40,000 nt of DNA from Chondrilla cf. caribensis (Eukaryota > Porifera > Demospongiae > Chondrillida > Chondrillidae), in the NCBI GenBank assembly GCA_964020155.1, contig OZ026550.1, positions 850,001-890,000 on the forward strand, written 5' to 3'. Positions 30,973 to 40,000 of this stretch are shown one piece after another. Position 1 is the stretch's first letter; every line of letters begins with the position of its first letter. The position numbers were made by a program, and so were the translations under genes. The notes beneath the pieces are model-generated. The model searched no databases, was not told the origin of the DNA, and saw only the letters and a list, made by a program, of their open reading frames with translations.

Positions 30973-32700
30973 TTTTGTGGATTGGCTGCATGAGGTAGAT
31001 TTCTCCCAAAAATCTTCATTTTCTGTTGGCATCTGTTCATCTGCAGTAGAGTACTCTTCAGGAGTCATATTGACCTCCATACCACCATTACAGCTAGCAG
31101 TGTCTAGAAGTTGTTGTACAGTAGCTCGCAGTGTATCAACAGGATCATCAGCTTCAGGCAACTGAATGTTACTCCAAGTCAATCCGCAGTGAGCAAAGCA
31201 CTTCATTATGGTTGATGGTTCCAAATCCCTCCAGCTGCTGGCAATCCAGTTGACAGCATGGAGCACATTCACCTGCTTGGAAAGCTCTGATGCAGAGCTG
31301 CATTCATCCATACGCGAAACAACATGGTTTAGTAGGCGCTTCCGAAAGTGCATCTTGAATGCTTTGATGATTCCTGCATCAAGGGGCTGCAAACAAGATG
31401 TAGTGTTTGCTGGCAAAAATTTAACAACATTTGACAAAGAAACATCACTGGCAACATGACTAGACACATTGTCCATGAAGAGTAGGATTCTTCTCTTGTG
31501 CATCTTCATCTTCAAGTTGAGGTTCCGGAGCCACTCATTGAAGCAGGATTTGTTCATCCAGGCTTTGCTGTTGGCCTTCCACTGGACTTGGAGCTGATCC
31601 AACTTGATTCCCTTGAATGCCCGAGGCCTCTCGGCCTTCCCAATTACCAGTGGCTTCAATTTTTCTCCTGTGGCACTGCAACATAATAGATCCGTTAATC
31701 TCTCTTTGCTTTGCTTTCCCCCTTTCACAATCTGTGTCCTCTGTGCAAGAGTCTTATCAGGTAGGGCCCGGAAAAACAATCCTGTCTCATCACAGTTGAA
31801 TATGTCATCAGGGTGGAAACCAGACATGATGCCAGGAAGTCTGCTCTTAAAATCCTCCACAACAGAGCTGTCTACATCAGCACTCTCTCCAGAAATCTTC
31901 AATTATTGCTTGATGTTATAGTGTTTTTTCCAAGCGGATAGCCATCCATTACTTGCCTTGAAGTCAGACATCTCAAGCTCTTCTGCATAATGCAATGCTT
32001 TCTTTTGCAGTAGAGGTCCACTGATGGGGATGTTTTTGGCCCGTGCTTGGTTGAAGAAAGAGAAAACCATGTCGTTCAAGGAATCTGCTTCATGGTTCTT
32101 CGAGATACGTCGGCGCTTGGCAAAAACATTCTCCTCCCGTGCTTCTTCATAGTGTTTCCTCTTTTTCAAAATATCACTCAATGTTGTTCTTCCAATTCCA
32201 AACTGGGTGCTCAGTTGCTGCTGCGTGGGTTTTGGCTTTGCTTCACTTGCTCTGATAAGAGCAATCTTGTCTTCTAACGAAATTTCTTTGTGACTCCTTT
32301 TTGCCATTATTATTAATGATTATACTTTATCCCCTCATTTTATAACCTACATGAGGATAAGTTTCCACGCGTGACCCGTTACACCAGGGTCCGATTATTG
32401 CGTCATACGTTTGGGGATACCGTTCAGTTATATTGCGTAATTAAAGAACATGGCGCCCGCAAGCTCGACGGTGGATGAATGCAGAAGAAATCGAACGAAT
32501 TTACTCTGTATCTGTAAAATTGTCGGACTGTAGAGGTATTTTTTGTTCTGGGGACTTCAAAATCAATGTCGGTTTTCGGATTAGGCATTTGTCGGATTAT
32601 GCAGGTCATTTTGTATTGAAAAAGTGTCTGTGCTTGGAATTTGGTGTTGGTTTAAGCATTTGTCGGTTTAGAGTGGTGTCGGATTGGACAGGTTCTACTG
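30448..32700 (-). mobile_element. Tigger/pogo DNA transposon, near full length
   Basis: Ends CAGTGAAACCTCTCTAATCC and the complement of GGATTGGACAGGTTCTACTG are ~27-bp inverted repeats, with TA on both sides (30446-30447, 32701-32702). A second inverted copy of the terminal motif lies at 30495-30530. The element holds a two-part transposase frame on the minus strand. It lies between linker exon 2 and module C, so it is probably intronic and opposite in sense to the host gene. Confidence 0.92.
30691..32307 (-). pseudogene. Tigger/pogo transposase with one in-frame stop (~538 codons)
   Basis: ATG at 32307. The N-terminal part has a CENP-B/psq-type helix-turn-helix (ISLEDKIALIRASE...TQQQLSTQFGIGRTTLSDIL) and a second DNA-binding region (SDFKASNGWLSAWKKHYNI). 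A single TAA at 31903-31905 interrupts; the same frame continues with KISGESADVD and the DDE_1 catalytic core. Likely catalytic acidic residues lie in FNCDETGLFF, LLFMDNVSSH and LQPLDAGIIKAF. Near the C terminus a GAT repeat encodes a run of about 20 aspartates. A minus-strand AATAAA at about 30567-30572 follows the stop. The frame is otherwise intact, so inactivation appears recent, or the stop is polymorphic or a sequencing error. Confidence 0.9.
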
Positions 32701-32702
32701 TA

Positions 32703-32934
32703 ATTCGAGTTCAAAAACTCGTGGGGCTGCCGCCCCCGCACTCGAATTACTTGGGTGTCTTTCGTAGGTTCAGAAGAACCTTCGCCAAAGATAATACGTT
32801 CGGCGGAGCTTCTGCGAACGAATTGTAGCCCAATTTCAAATTGTCCGCGTTTGAAATCGGCCATCTTTTTATCGCGCAATATAAATTCATTTTTGCAGCT
32901 ATGCGTAGGAACACGTATTATATATCTATCTATC

Positions 32935-32988
<54 letters not shown>

Positions 32989-33053
32989 CGGACGAGCGTT
33001 ACATACCGGAAGTTGAAATGAAAACAATATAGGGGCTGCCACAGGCAGCCCCT
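32703..33053. mobile_element. MITE-like element, 'ggggctgc' family copy with (TA)n
   Basis: Begins immediately next to the Tigger right end with an inner inverted repeat TAATTCGAGTTC...ACTCGAATTA around GTGGGGCTGCC. It ends AGGGGCTGCCACAGGCAGCC. It carries a TA tract at 32938-32981 and the GAAATCGGCCATCTTTTTAT block shared with the other copies. Confidence 0.7.
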
Positions 33054-33385
33054 TAAAATAATATTATTAAAGTTATCGTAAGCTTTGTTAGCCATTTTTT
33101 TAACATCCAAAGGATTAAGACGTCATACCTGAGATTTCTTAGAAAGCACAAGTAGATAGGTGATCCAAAAATGCTAATACAACTTGGGTGCTTGCTTGGG
33201 TTAACAGTTAATAACCGAAATACGGTAATATTAATGGTTAACCTTTAACGAAAAACGGTTCACTGTCCCCTACTGTACCGTACAGCATATTCAACTCAGA
33301 AAAGACTTCCATTGAAGAGTAGATATGGCATATAGTCAAGATGTGTTAAGATGTAGCATTATTTCACATGTTTATTATTTTGCAG
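33054..33385. other. intronic DNA before module C
   Basis: Contains GTTAAC-rich sequence (33195-33260: GGTTAACAGTTAATAACCG, AATGGTTAACC) similar to the element at 35095-35521, ending near ACTGTACCGTACAG. Probably a degenerate relative of that element. Confidence 0.4.
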
Positions 33386-36375
33386 GTTCTGAAGTTGATA
33401 TAAGATCTTTCAGGTCCCTCGTCCTGGGTGACGTACACTCCATCCCCCTCACTCACAAAGGTGGTATATTCCCACTACATCCATTCGGACTAGTAAGTGA
33501 GGAGTGCAGTGCCGAGTTGACAGCTCCTGAGGGTGTCGTAGCTGAAGGTGTTGAAGTGAGTGTAGAATATGCCATACTCCTCAGTGGACCCTTCAAGCTT
33601 CCCGTGAACTGCCAGAGAGTCAGTGTTGTCCTGTACCTGAACTGCCCTCAGAGCAGTTTACTGTTCAAGCCCATCACTCTCAAGTTGAGGCACTGGGCTG
33701 TGCTCAGTGAAGACAGTGGCCTGTGCTTCGTGAAGGCCTCCCATGTTCTTCTTCCTAACGAGGGTGAATTTGTGTTTACACAAGTGCAGAACAAAAACAT
33801 GTGCCAATTGGACTCAGAATCTGGTCTTCTGTGCCTTCAATACCAGTTCTGTCTCTGCGGCATATGTCATAAGGTTGAGACTGTGTCTGGTGATAGAGGT
33901 GATATCAGGTGCCGTGGGATGTTATTAGAAGAGCCATTGAATGAAGGCATACAGAGGTTCTTCTTCTACATCATGTATGATGCACCAGAATGGATCACAG
34001 TGAGTGCTAGTGATCTCTGGACTTAGTACTGTAACTGTTACAGTAATCTGTGTCAAGCATGTACTGTCTTACTTTGACGTACGTATATGCTTGTGCAGGA
34101 AGCCACTCCCACTTTATTAGGATGAACAGTCATGCACCCACTTGATCTCAAGTCTTGAGAGTACTTTTCTCAACTCAAAGTTCCAAGTCCAACCCATTGA
34201 GTGAAATTGGCTAGTAATAAAGTGGCCCGGCTTCCAGTTACACTCTATTTCTATCTGTACATAGTTGATTCACTTTTGGTACTAACGACAATCAGATTTG
34301 ACATGAAAATCGACTGATTTATCAACTAATAATTGTTCCAGCACTAGTATATACACTATTAATAACTCATAACTTTCACTTCTTATTCTATTGAATATTT
34401 TATTATTAAGGCTTTTAAAAGGTACACTGCCCATTGTGCAACCAGAGGCTGTTACTTACATCGGCCTGAAGTCTTAGTCTGTGAAGGTGGTATGAAAGTC
34501 ACTTTAACAGTGGATAAAACAGAAGGTTCAGGCTGGAAGATAACAATCCCCAAGGATACGGTATGTGTACATCATTATTGTATACTGATTGTAGGCAATT
34601 TGGTATCAAGTATGATCAAGTATTACCATTTGCTGTAGAAAACAAATTTGAAAGATGATCTATTCTATATTGAGAGGCGTAAGGAATGTGAAGCGAAGAT
34701 TGCATCACTCAGGGAGGGGATATACCCTCCTTCCATCACGTTCACAGTTACTTATGCAAAGTTAAAATCTCTGAGTGAACCTCATGTGCTAGAACCAAAT
34801 CGTGTGAAGTTGACTTCAGCAGCTGATTATATTGCTTTCCAGTTTTCTGTGTATTCACAGGATTCAGCAATCCAATCCAGCTCATCTGATACAAGTTAGT
34901 GTACACCTATCCAATATGTATCAAGTTAAACAAGTTGCTGTTTCTTTTTCGAGTGTTGTCTGCTCATGATTACAACTTCACAAACATGCTCACATGTAAA
35001 CACACACGTACACGTACATATGCACATATTCATACAAATATAAACACACACACACACACACGTACACACACACACACACACACATACTATGGTACAGTTC
35101 GAAAAAAAAAAACTAAATGTTACCGGATAATAGTTACCTGTTAATCCGAAAACGGTTAACGCTTATTGGTTAAAAGTTAACTGATTTCTGGTAACCGTTA
35201 ACCGATAACTGTTAATGGATAACTGTCGATGGTACGTTATAAATTCTTAATCGTTGAAGAAGGACTTAAGTATCAAAGGCGAGTGTTTGAGTAACAATTC
35301 AAAAGTACAAAAGACATGGGAGCATCTCTTGTCTTCCTGGATCTAGTCGACCGACTCTTCAATGGATCGTTCAAGAGTTATGCAATTTGCAGCTGTTATT
35401 TAGTAATATACGCTTACGTATTAATGATTATGTAAAAATAAAACTACCGATAATGCCTAACGGTTAACTGTTAATTGAAAAAAGGTAATTTGAAAGGAGA
35501 TTACTGGATTTTTTTGAACCGTACCGTACATAATGCACTTGTAGAGGCCTCACCGTTCATTTGTGAGATATACACCATTACTTTTTCTTGGCACTGTATA
35601 CACACACCTATAGGTATTATATTATATTGTGCGTGTTCTAGAATAATCCACTTTAATTTTTGGTGATGTACAGTTGAAATTACTTCCAACATTCTAAGAA
35701 TATCTACAGTGGAACCTCTCTATTACAAACCTCTGAATGTGGAAACCTCTATAATAAGGACACCATTCTGTGTCCCAGTGTAGTACTGTAGTGTATTAAG
35801 TGACCTCGGAATTGAGGAAACCTCTGTAATAAGGACTAATCTTAAGGTCCCAAAAGTGTCCTTAATAGAGAGGTTCCACTGTAGTTGTTCAACACATGTC
35901 TGGAGACTCTTCATCTGTCCATGACATCCGGGAGCCTTCTTTAATGGAATTTTATTGTAAGCAAAATCCAGTAACATTTTTACTAATCAGACTCTCGATG
36001 TTTGTGTTGCATCTTAAATTGCTTCCTTTCGTACATTTGATTGACATTTTACCCTTTACATTCATTTTAGATAAAACACCATCTGATATTGGCCTACATA
36101 GAGTTGCAATGAAAATTGGATCTTGTGATCTTTTGGCTGTGGAATTGGGGATTCCCCTAGCTCACATTGATAGCCTCCCAGACAGTCCCCTCAAAGGATT
36201 GCGTACCCTAGCATACTGGAGGAATGGGAGGTGTCACGGCTCCTTTCCTACTACGTGGGGTTTCCTTCTGGAGAAGGTAGAAGGTGTATGCGGACGAACT
36301 GTGGCAGATGAACTGAGAGAGACTCTCTCCAGAGACCCAGCTTGTGTGAACCCTCCTCCTCTACATGCACGATAA
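33386..36375 (+). CDS. ZU5-UPA-death module C (four exons, terminal)
   Basis: Exons: 33386-33999, 34411-34560, 34639-34894, 36071-36375; phases 1,0,0,1. Exon 1 holds ZU5 (LTHKGGIFPLHPFGL, CSAELTAPEGV, VEYAILLSGPFKLP, PITLKLRHWA), then FYIMYDAPEWIT, which opens UPA. Exons 2-3 complete UPA (EGSGWKITIPKD; GIYPPSITFTVTYAK). Exon 4 is a death domain (DIGLHRVAMKIGSCDLLAVE, GLRTLAYWRNGR, TTWGFLLEKVEG) with stop at 36373-36375. ZU5 similarity to module B is very high (KGGIFPLHPFGL/NGGVFKLHPFGL), so the modules arose by duplication. The first exon has no start codon and a phase-1 acceptor, compatible with linker exon 2. It is most likely the 3' end of the same gene as modules A and B, but it could have its own undetected first exon. 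Confidence 0.8.
35046..35083. repeat. (AC)n microsatellite
   Basis: AC tract with one CGT interruption in the last intron of module C. Confidence 0.9.
35095..35521. mobile_element. MITE with TA target, GTTAAC-rich interior
   Basis: Ends CAGTTCGAAAAAAAAAA and TTTTTTTGAACCG are short inverted repeats with TA outside both (35093-35094, 35522-35523). Both subterminal parts are crowded with GGTTAAC/GTTAACCG half-palindromes (for example 35150-35225 and 35459-35475), possibly binding sites for a transposase. Non-coding. Confidence 0.6.
35707..35881. mobile_element. 175-bp Tigger/Tc1-type MITE
   Basis: Ends CAGTGGAACCTCTCTATTA and TAATAGAGAGGTTCCACTG form ~19-bp inverted repeats, flanked by TA (35705-35706, 35882-35883). 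The CAGTGGAACC start is shared with the Tigger element at 30448, suggesting cross-mobilisation. The internal AAACCTCTGTAATAAGGAC repeats the terminal motif. Confidence 0.85.
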
Positions 36376-37138
36376 TTGCATGACATTGTGTTGCACATGG
36401 CAGGTTGCCATCGGTGAGTCAGACAATATGCATTCATCATGCACATTACAGTGAAAATCCTCATTTTCATGTTTTTCAGTACTCCAGGTTGTCAATAATG
36501 ATTTCCTACCAATGCGTGCTTTGCATAATGCCCATACACAGTACATTCAAATACAACAGCTGGTGTCAGTAATGGGACATTGTGCACATAGTACATCTGT
36601 TGCAACAGTTGGACCATTGTTTAAGAGTTTAAGAGGGAAAACAACACATAGTAACCTCAGCACATGATAAGCAACCCTGCAGCTAAATGTTGCCATGCAT
36701 GGTACCAAATGAAAAATTTCAGTAACATTAGTATACGTACCATGTTATGTTAACATATCATGTTTCTAACTTGACACACTTCACTAGTAAGGACATTGTA
36801 TAGTTTACTGTATTCTTCTGTTTATCCTTCTATCCTTCTGTATTCTTATTTTCATGCAGATCAGAATCGTAATCTATAGCTAGTGTCTAGAGTGTTGAGA
36901 TCAATACTTTCTGTAATGATAACCTGATTTGTTCTTTTTCATGCATTGAATAATTATTACGTACATAAATTGTTTTGTGTAATTTTTGTATTATTTAGAA
37001 TTGATACAAGCATAAATAATATCACCGGAGTTGATCATGATCGAATTCGAAGTGCTTCTTATGCTGCTGTCATATAATATTATATACAGGAATAACGACA
37101 TAATAATCACAAATACAAAGATGATTGATGACTGTTGA
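36376..37138. other. intergenic / 3' UTR region of module C
   Basis: No coding signal. A candidate AATAAA occurs at 37139-37144, about 760 bp after the module C stop and just before the convergent Rab gene ends. Confidence 0.45.
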
Positions 37139-37183
37139 AATAAAATCCCCACATGTACCACTCAACACTAGGTTCAGACCTCA

Positions 37184-37567
37184 CTACCTCCTACTGCAAC
37201 AAGAGGAAGATGAGGTGGTTTGAGCTTGTTTCAAAGCAATGGCTTCATGTACAGTGTCTCTTCCTCTCTGAGCCTTTGACTGAGGGTCCATCTCCGATTG
37301 GATCAGTAATCTGTGGAGATGACATACGTAGGTAGGTAGAGTGAATTGAATGAGGTTATGTACCACATTATCATGTAAGGTGATATAGTGTGTGTGTACA
37401 ACAGGCACCACAGGAGGGACAGGTGTGAGTGTACATGATTACACATGCATGCATGCACATGGACACGCACACACACACACACACACGCACGCAAACACAT
37501 GCCCACACACACACACACGCACACACTTGCATGCACACGCACACACACACACACACGCACACACATG

Positions 37568-37647
<80 letters not shown>

Positions 37648-39708
37648 TATCATGGCATAATAAGAGTCAGCTACATTCTGTCCGGTCTTTGCACTGACTT
37701 CAACAAAGTGAGCACCAAAGATCTTGGCCATAGTTTCACCTGCTTCGTGGCTGACACCTCTGTCACTGGCTGTCTCTATGCGATCCAGTTTGTTGCCTAG
37801 CAACAAAACAGAAGGAGGCATTGCGCCTGTTGTCTCCTTGATGGAATCTATCCACTCCCTGATGGCAAGGAAGGTGTGTTCCTGCGTGATGTCGTACATG
37901 AGAATGATGCCATCAGCTCCGTGATAGTAGCTCCTGCTAACAGCCTTGAACCTAACAAGTAGAAATGTGTACAAGAATTGTAATACCATTGTGGAAGTTG
38001 TTGGGCATGCTTAGGAAACATGTTGAGGTGTGTGAAGACATTTTTCGCAACTGTGAAGGTAATTTCACAATCTGTGAAAGTAATTTCACAATCTGTGAAG
38101 GTAATTTCACAATCTGTGAAGGTAATTTCACAATCTGTGAAGGTAATTTCACAATCTGTGAAGGTAATTACTCAGTGCAACGTATCACTCTTCTCTGGCT
38201 TCACCAGGCACAAATAACTGAAATACACACCGATTAAGACTGATGGCTGAGAAATGCAATTAGTGATTACTGCTAGAAGAAATTACATCTACAGTTTTCA
38301 CAGTGTAACGGTAATTTTGCCATAATTGCATCACCATACATACATGTTGTCCTGAGTACATTACCATAGTAATATGTCAGGCTTCCATAAGCTGTACCCC
38401 AGTGTGTCCCTGTGAACCCCAAGTACACTGCATACCATACAGGTGTGAATGTACCTACACTGTTACAAGCAGAGAAGTGTCCCTGTGAACCCCAAGTACA
38501 CTGCACACCATACAGGCACTATCAACTGAAATCTTCTAAAAATATCCTTAAAAGGTGTTGATTAAAGTATAATTTAAGTATAAAATAAGGGTGTGAACAC
38601 CTTATTTCATACCTATCTTTCAACTTTTAAGTACCCTAATGTTGATGCGTTGATATTTTAAGGAGAAAATAAGGGCTTTTGCCTAAATAAGGATGTCCTC
38701 ATATGACAGTGAATTGAAATAATAAGTAGGTTTTAAGTACCTATGTCCTTAAAAGTTAAAATATAAGGATGTTTTAAAGGTGAATGCAGTTGATAGTGAG
38801 GTGTGAATGTACCTACACTGTTACAAGCAGAGAAGTGTCCCTGTGTACCTCAAGTACACTGCACACCATACAGGTGTGAATGTACCTACACTGTTACAAG
38901 CAGAGAAGTGTCCCTGTGAACCCCAAGTACACTGCACACCATACAGGTGTGAATGTACCTACAGTGTTACAAGCAGACAAGTGTCCCTGTGAACCCCAAG
39001 TACACTGCACACCATACAGGTGTGAATGTACCTACACTGTTACAAGCAGAGAAGTGTCCCTGTGAACCCCAAGTACACTGCACACCATACAGGTGTGAAT
39101 GTACCTACAGTGTTACAAGCAGACAAGTGTCCCTGTGAACCCCAAGTACACTGCACACCATACAGGTGTGAATGTACCTACAGTGTTACAAGCAGACAAG
39201 TGTCCCTGTGAACCCCAAGTACACTGCACACCATACAGGTGTGAATGTACCTACACTGTTACAAGCAGACAAGTGTCCCTGTGAACCTCAAGTACACTGC
39301 ACACCATACAGGTGTGAATGTACCTACACTGTTACAAGCAGACAAGTGTCCCTCAACCAACCTCTCTTGTCCGGCTGTATCCCATATTTTCATTGACACT
39401 AACTTACTGTCCACTTCGGAATACACACTCCTAAAGTCAACACCTTTGTAGCAAGAACAACAACAAATATGGTGACCATGGTTACCGTCACACAAATACA
39501 CACTGGACACATCAACAAAAACAATATTAGCATTGGCATAATATGTAATTACAGGGTTTTCCTCACCTATTGTCAGCGAATAGGACGGTGTGAACATGTT
39601 CTCTGTCAGTCTGATGAGAAAGGCTGACTTTCCCACTCCGGAGTTGCCGATGATCAGCAGCTTGAAGGAGTGCTCCGGTGTTCGAGTGGGGTTCTCTATG
39701 AACTCCAC
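37184..39708 (-). CDS. Rab-type small GTPase, four 3' exons (218 aa seen; 5' end outside)
   Basis: Exons, in order of translation: 39708-39567, 39443-39362, 37951-37646, 37310-37184; phases 1,2,2 all agree. Motifs: GNSGVGKS (residues 21-28), TIGVDF switch 1 (46-51), WDTAGQERF (68-76), GNKLD (127-131), VSAKTG (160-165). The C terminus SSSCCSRR offers two cysteines for geranylgeranylation (CCXXX type), so it should attach to vesicle membranes. The first visible exon starts at a splice acceptor (CCAATAG) with VEFIENP and no ATG, so earlier coding exons exist to the right. The REW(I/V)D and GAxF patterns recall Rab8/Rab45(RASEF)-like proteins, and an N-terminal EF-hand or coiled-coil extension is conceivable. 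Subfamily not settled. Convergent with the module C gene. Confidence 0.88.
37465..37645. repeat. (CA)n microsatellite containing a splice donor
   Basis: CA-rich tract on the plus strand, with ATG/GC interruptions. On the minus strand it is a (GT)n run that begins directly at the donor of Rab exon 3 (ATAAG|GTGTGTGTG at 37646/37645). Long Cys/Val and Thr/His frames here are artefacts. Confidence 0.95.
38042..38168. repeat. 21-bp minisatellite with palindromic unit
   Basis: About six tandem units of GTGAAGGTAATTTCACAATCT in Rab intron 2. Each unit contains the inverted repeat GTGAA...TTCAC. Confidence 0.9.
38396..39354. repeat. 73-bp tandem repeat (about nine units), split by a MITE
   Basis: Units begin AGGTGTGAATGTACCTACAC and contain TTACAAGCAGAGAAGTGTCC or ...GACAAGTGTCC. 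Variants alternate between GAGAAG/GACAAG and ACACTG/ACAGTG, suggesting higher-order pair duplication. As 73 is not a multiple of three, the similar 61-residue frames shift at each unit; none is a gene. The array lies in Rab intron 2 and its distal end reaches the donor of exon 2 (39361). Confidence 0.95.
38517..38798. mobile_element. CACTA/EnSpm-like MITE inserted in the 73-bp array
   Basis: Ends CACTATCAACTG and CAGTTGATAGTG, 282 bp, flanked by AGG on both sides (38514-38516, 38799-38801). A CACTA start plus a 3-bp target duplication is diagnostic of CACTA/EnSpm elements. The interior repeats CCTTAAAA/TTTTAAG and AATAAGG motifs in both orientations, as subterminal transposase sites often do. 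Removing it restores a continuous 73-bp unit. Confidence 0.85.
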
Positions 39709-39719
39709 CTATTGGCATA

Positions 39720-40000
39720 TGTGAGGAGAGTTGAAGGCATGAGATGACATACGTACGTAGGTATATGTACATGTGTGAGGTTAGATATGTACGTACATGT
39801 ACACACATGTATGTACGTACTATGTACTTATGGACATGAGGTGAGACACAAATATGTACACATATACGTACGTATGTGTATGCATGTACGTACATACAAA
39901 CATGAAGGGAATATACACATGTACGTACATATATGCATGTGAACATGGGGGTATCATATGTACATTTGTATGTATGTACTTGTATTATTATGTACTAGAA
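39720..40000. repeat. ACGTACGTATGT-type low-complexity DNA
   Basis: Alternating purine-pyrimidine sequence (TACGTACATGTACAC and similar) with no unit length; upstream intron of the Rab gene. It could adopt Z-like or cruciform structures; frames across it are not genes. Confidence 0.7.

Noticed and set aside
30872..31921. Plus-strand frames including a poly-serine protein
   Set aside because: Shadows of the Tigger transposase on the opposite strand; the serine run is the antisense of the Asp repeat.
37303..37660. Cys/Val-rich and Thr/His-rich frames over the CA/GT tracts
   Set aside because: Dinucleotide repeats give two-residue polymers in every frame. Only the Rab exon at 37646-37951 is real there.
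38396..39354. Tandem array considered as CRISPR-like or as a repeat-protein gene
   Set aside because: Units are contiguous with no unique spacers, the genome is animal, and 73 bp is not a multiple of three, so the frame breaks at each unit.

Overview
The window is eukaryotic and almost certainly from a marine invertebrate animal. Genes are split by spliceosomal introns with GT/AG borders. The products (ZU5-UPA-death domain, CARD, AIG1/IMAP-type GTPases, an apolipoprotein-L-like domain, a prenylatable Rab) are animal innate-immunity, cell-death or trafficking families. Non-coding DNA is AT-rich and packed with microsatellites, minisatellites and MITE-like elements. A sponge or another early-branching animal fits, but the sequence alone does not fix the taxon. 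No rRNA, tRNA or CRISPR array was recognised.

Layout. 1-3.94 kb: four copies of a ~440 bp repeat, a 21-bp minisatellite, a TG tract and a broken LINE reverse transcriptase. 4.37-4.91 kb: a palindromic element. 5.32-5.61 kb (-): a small CARD-only gene. 7.32-9.28 kb (-): an intronless 652-aa IMAP-type GTPase fused to an ApoL-like membrane domain. 9.65-12.25 kb (+): a second, two-exon IMAP-like GTPase, divergent from the first. 13.1-16.4 kb: three DNA-transposon-like elements, one with perfect 103-bp terminal inverted repeats and a 9-bp target duplication. 16.46-36.38 kb (+): a series of ZU5-UPA modules ending in death domains. 37.18-39.71 kb (-): four exons of a Rab-type GTPase whose 5' end is missing, with minisatellites and a CACTA-like MITE in its introns.

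The main result is the 20-kb ZU5-UPA-death region. I reconstructed 16 exons. Module A (7 exons) ends in a death-domain exon with a stop and an AATAAA 33 bp later. Module B begins only 138 bp after that stop and its first exon has no start codon: it begins at a splice acceptor of the same phase as the death exon. Module B, two short linker exons and module C (with its own terminal death domain) all join in phase 1. The simplest reading is one transcription unit with an alternative terminal death exon: a short form (A + DD, 604 aa) and a long form (A + B + C + DD, about 1341 aa). RNA evidence is required to prove this.

Together with the CARD gene and the two GTPases, this looks like an innate-immune/cell-death neighbourhood that has been heavily invaded by transposons (two Mutator-like elements, one carrying a helicase fragment; hAT-like MITEs with 5-bp duplications; a Tigger/pogo element with one premature stop; a CACTA-like MITE). 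Functional links between the genes are inferred from domains and proximity only.
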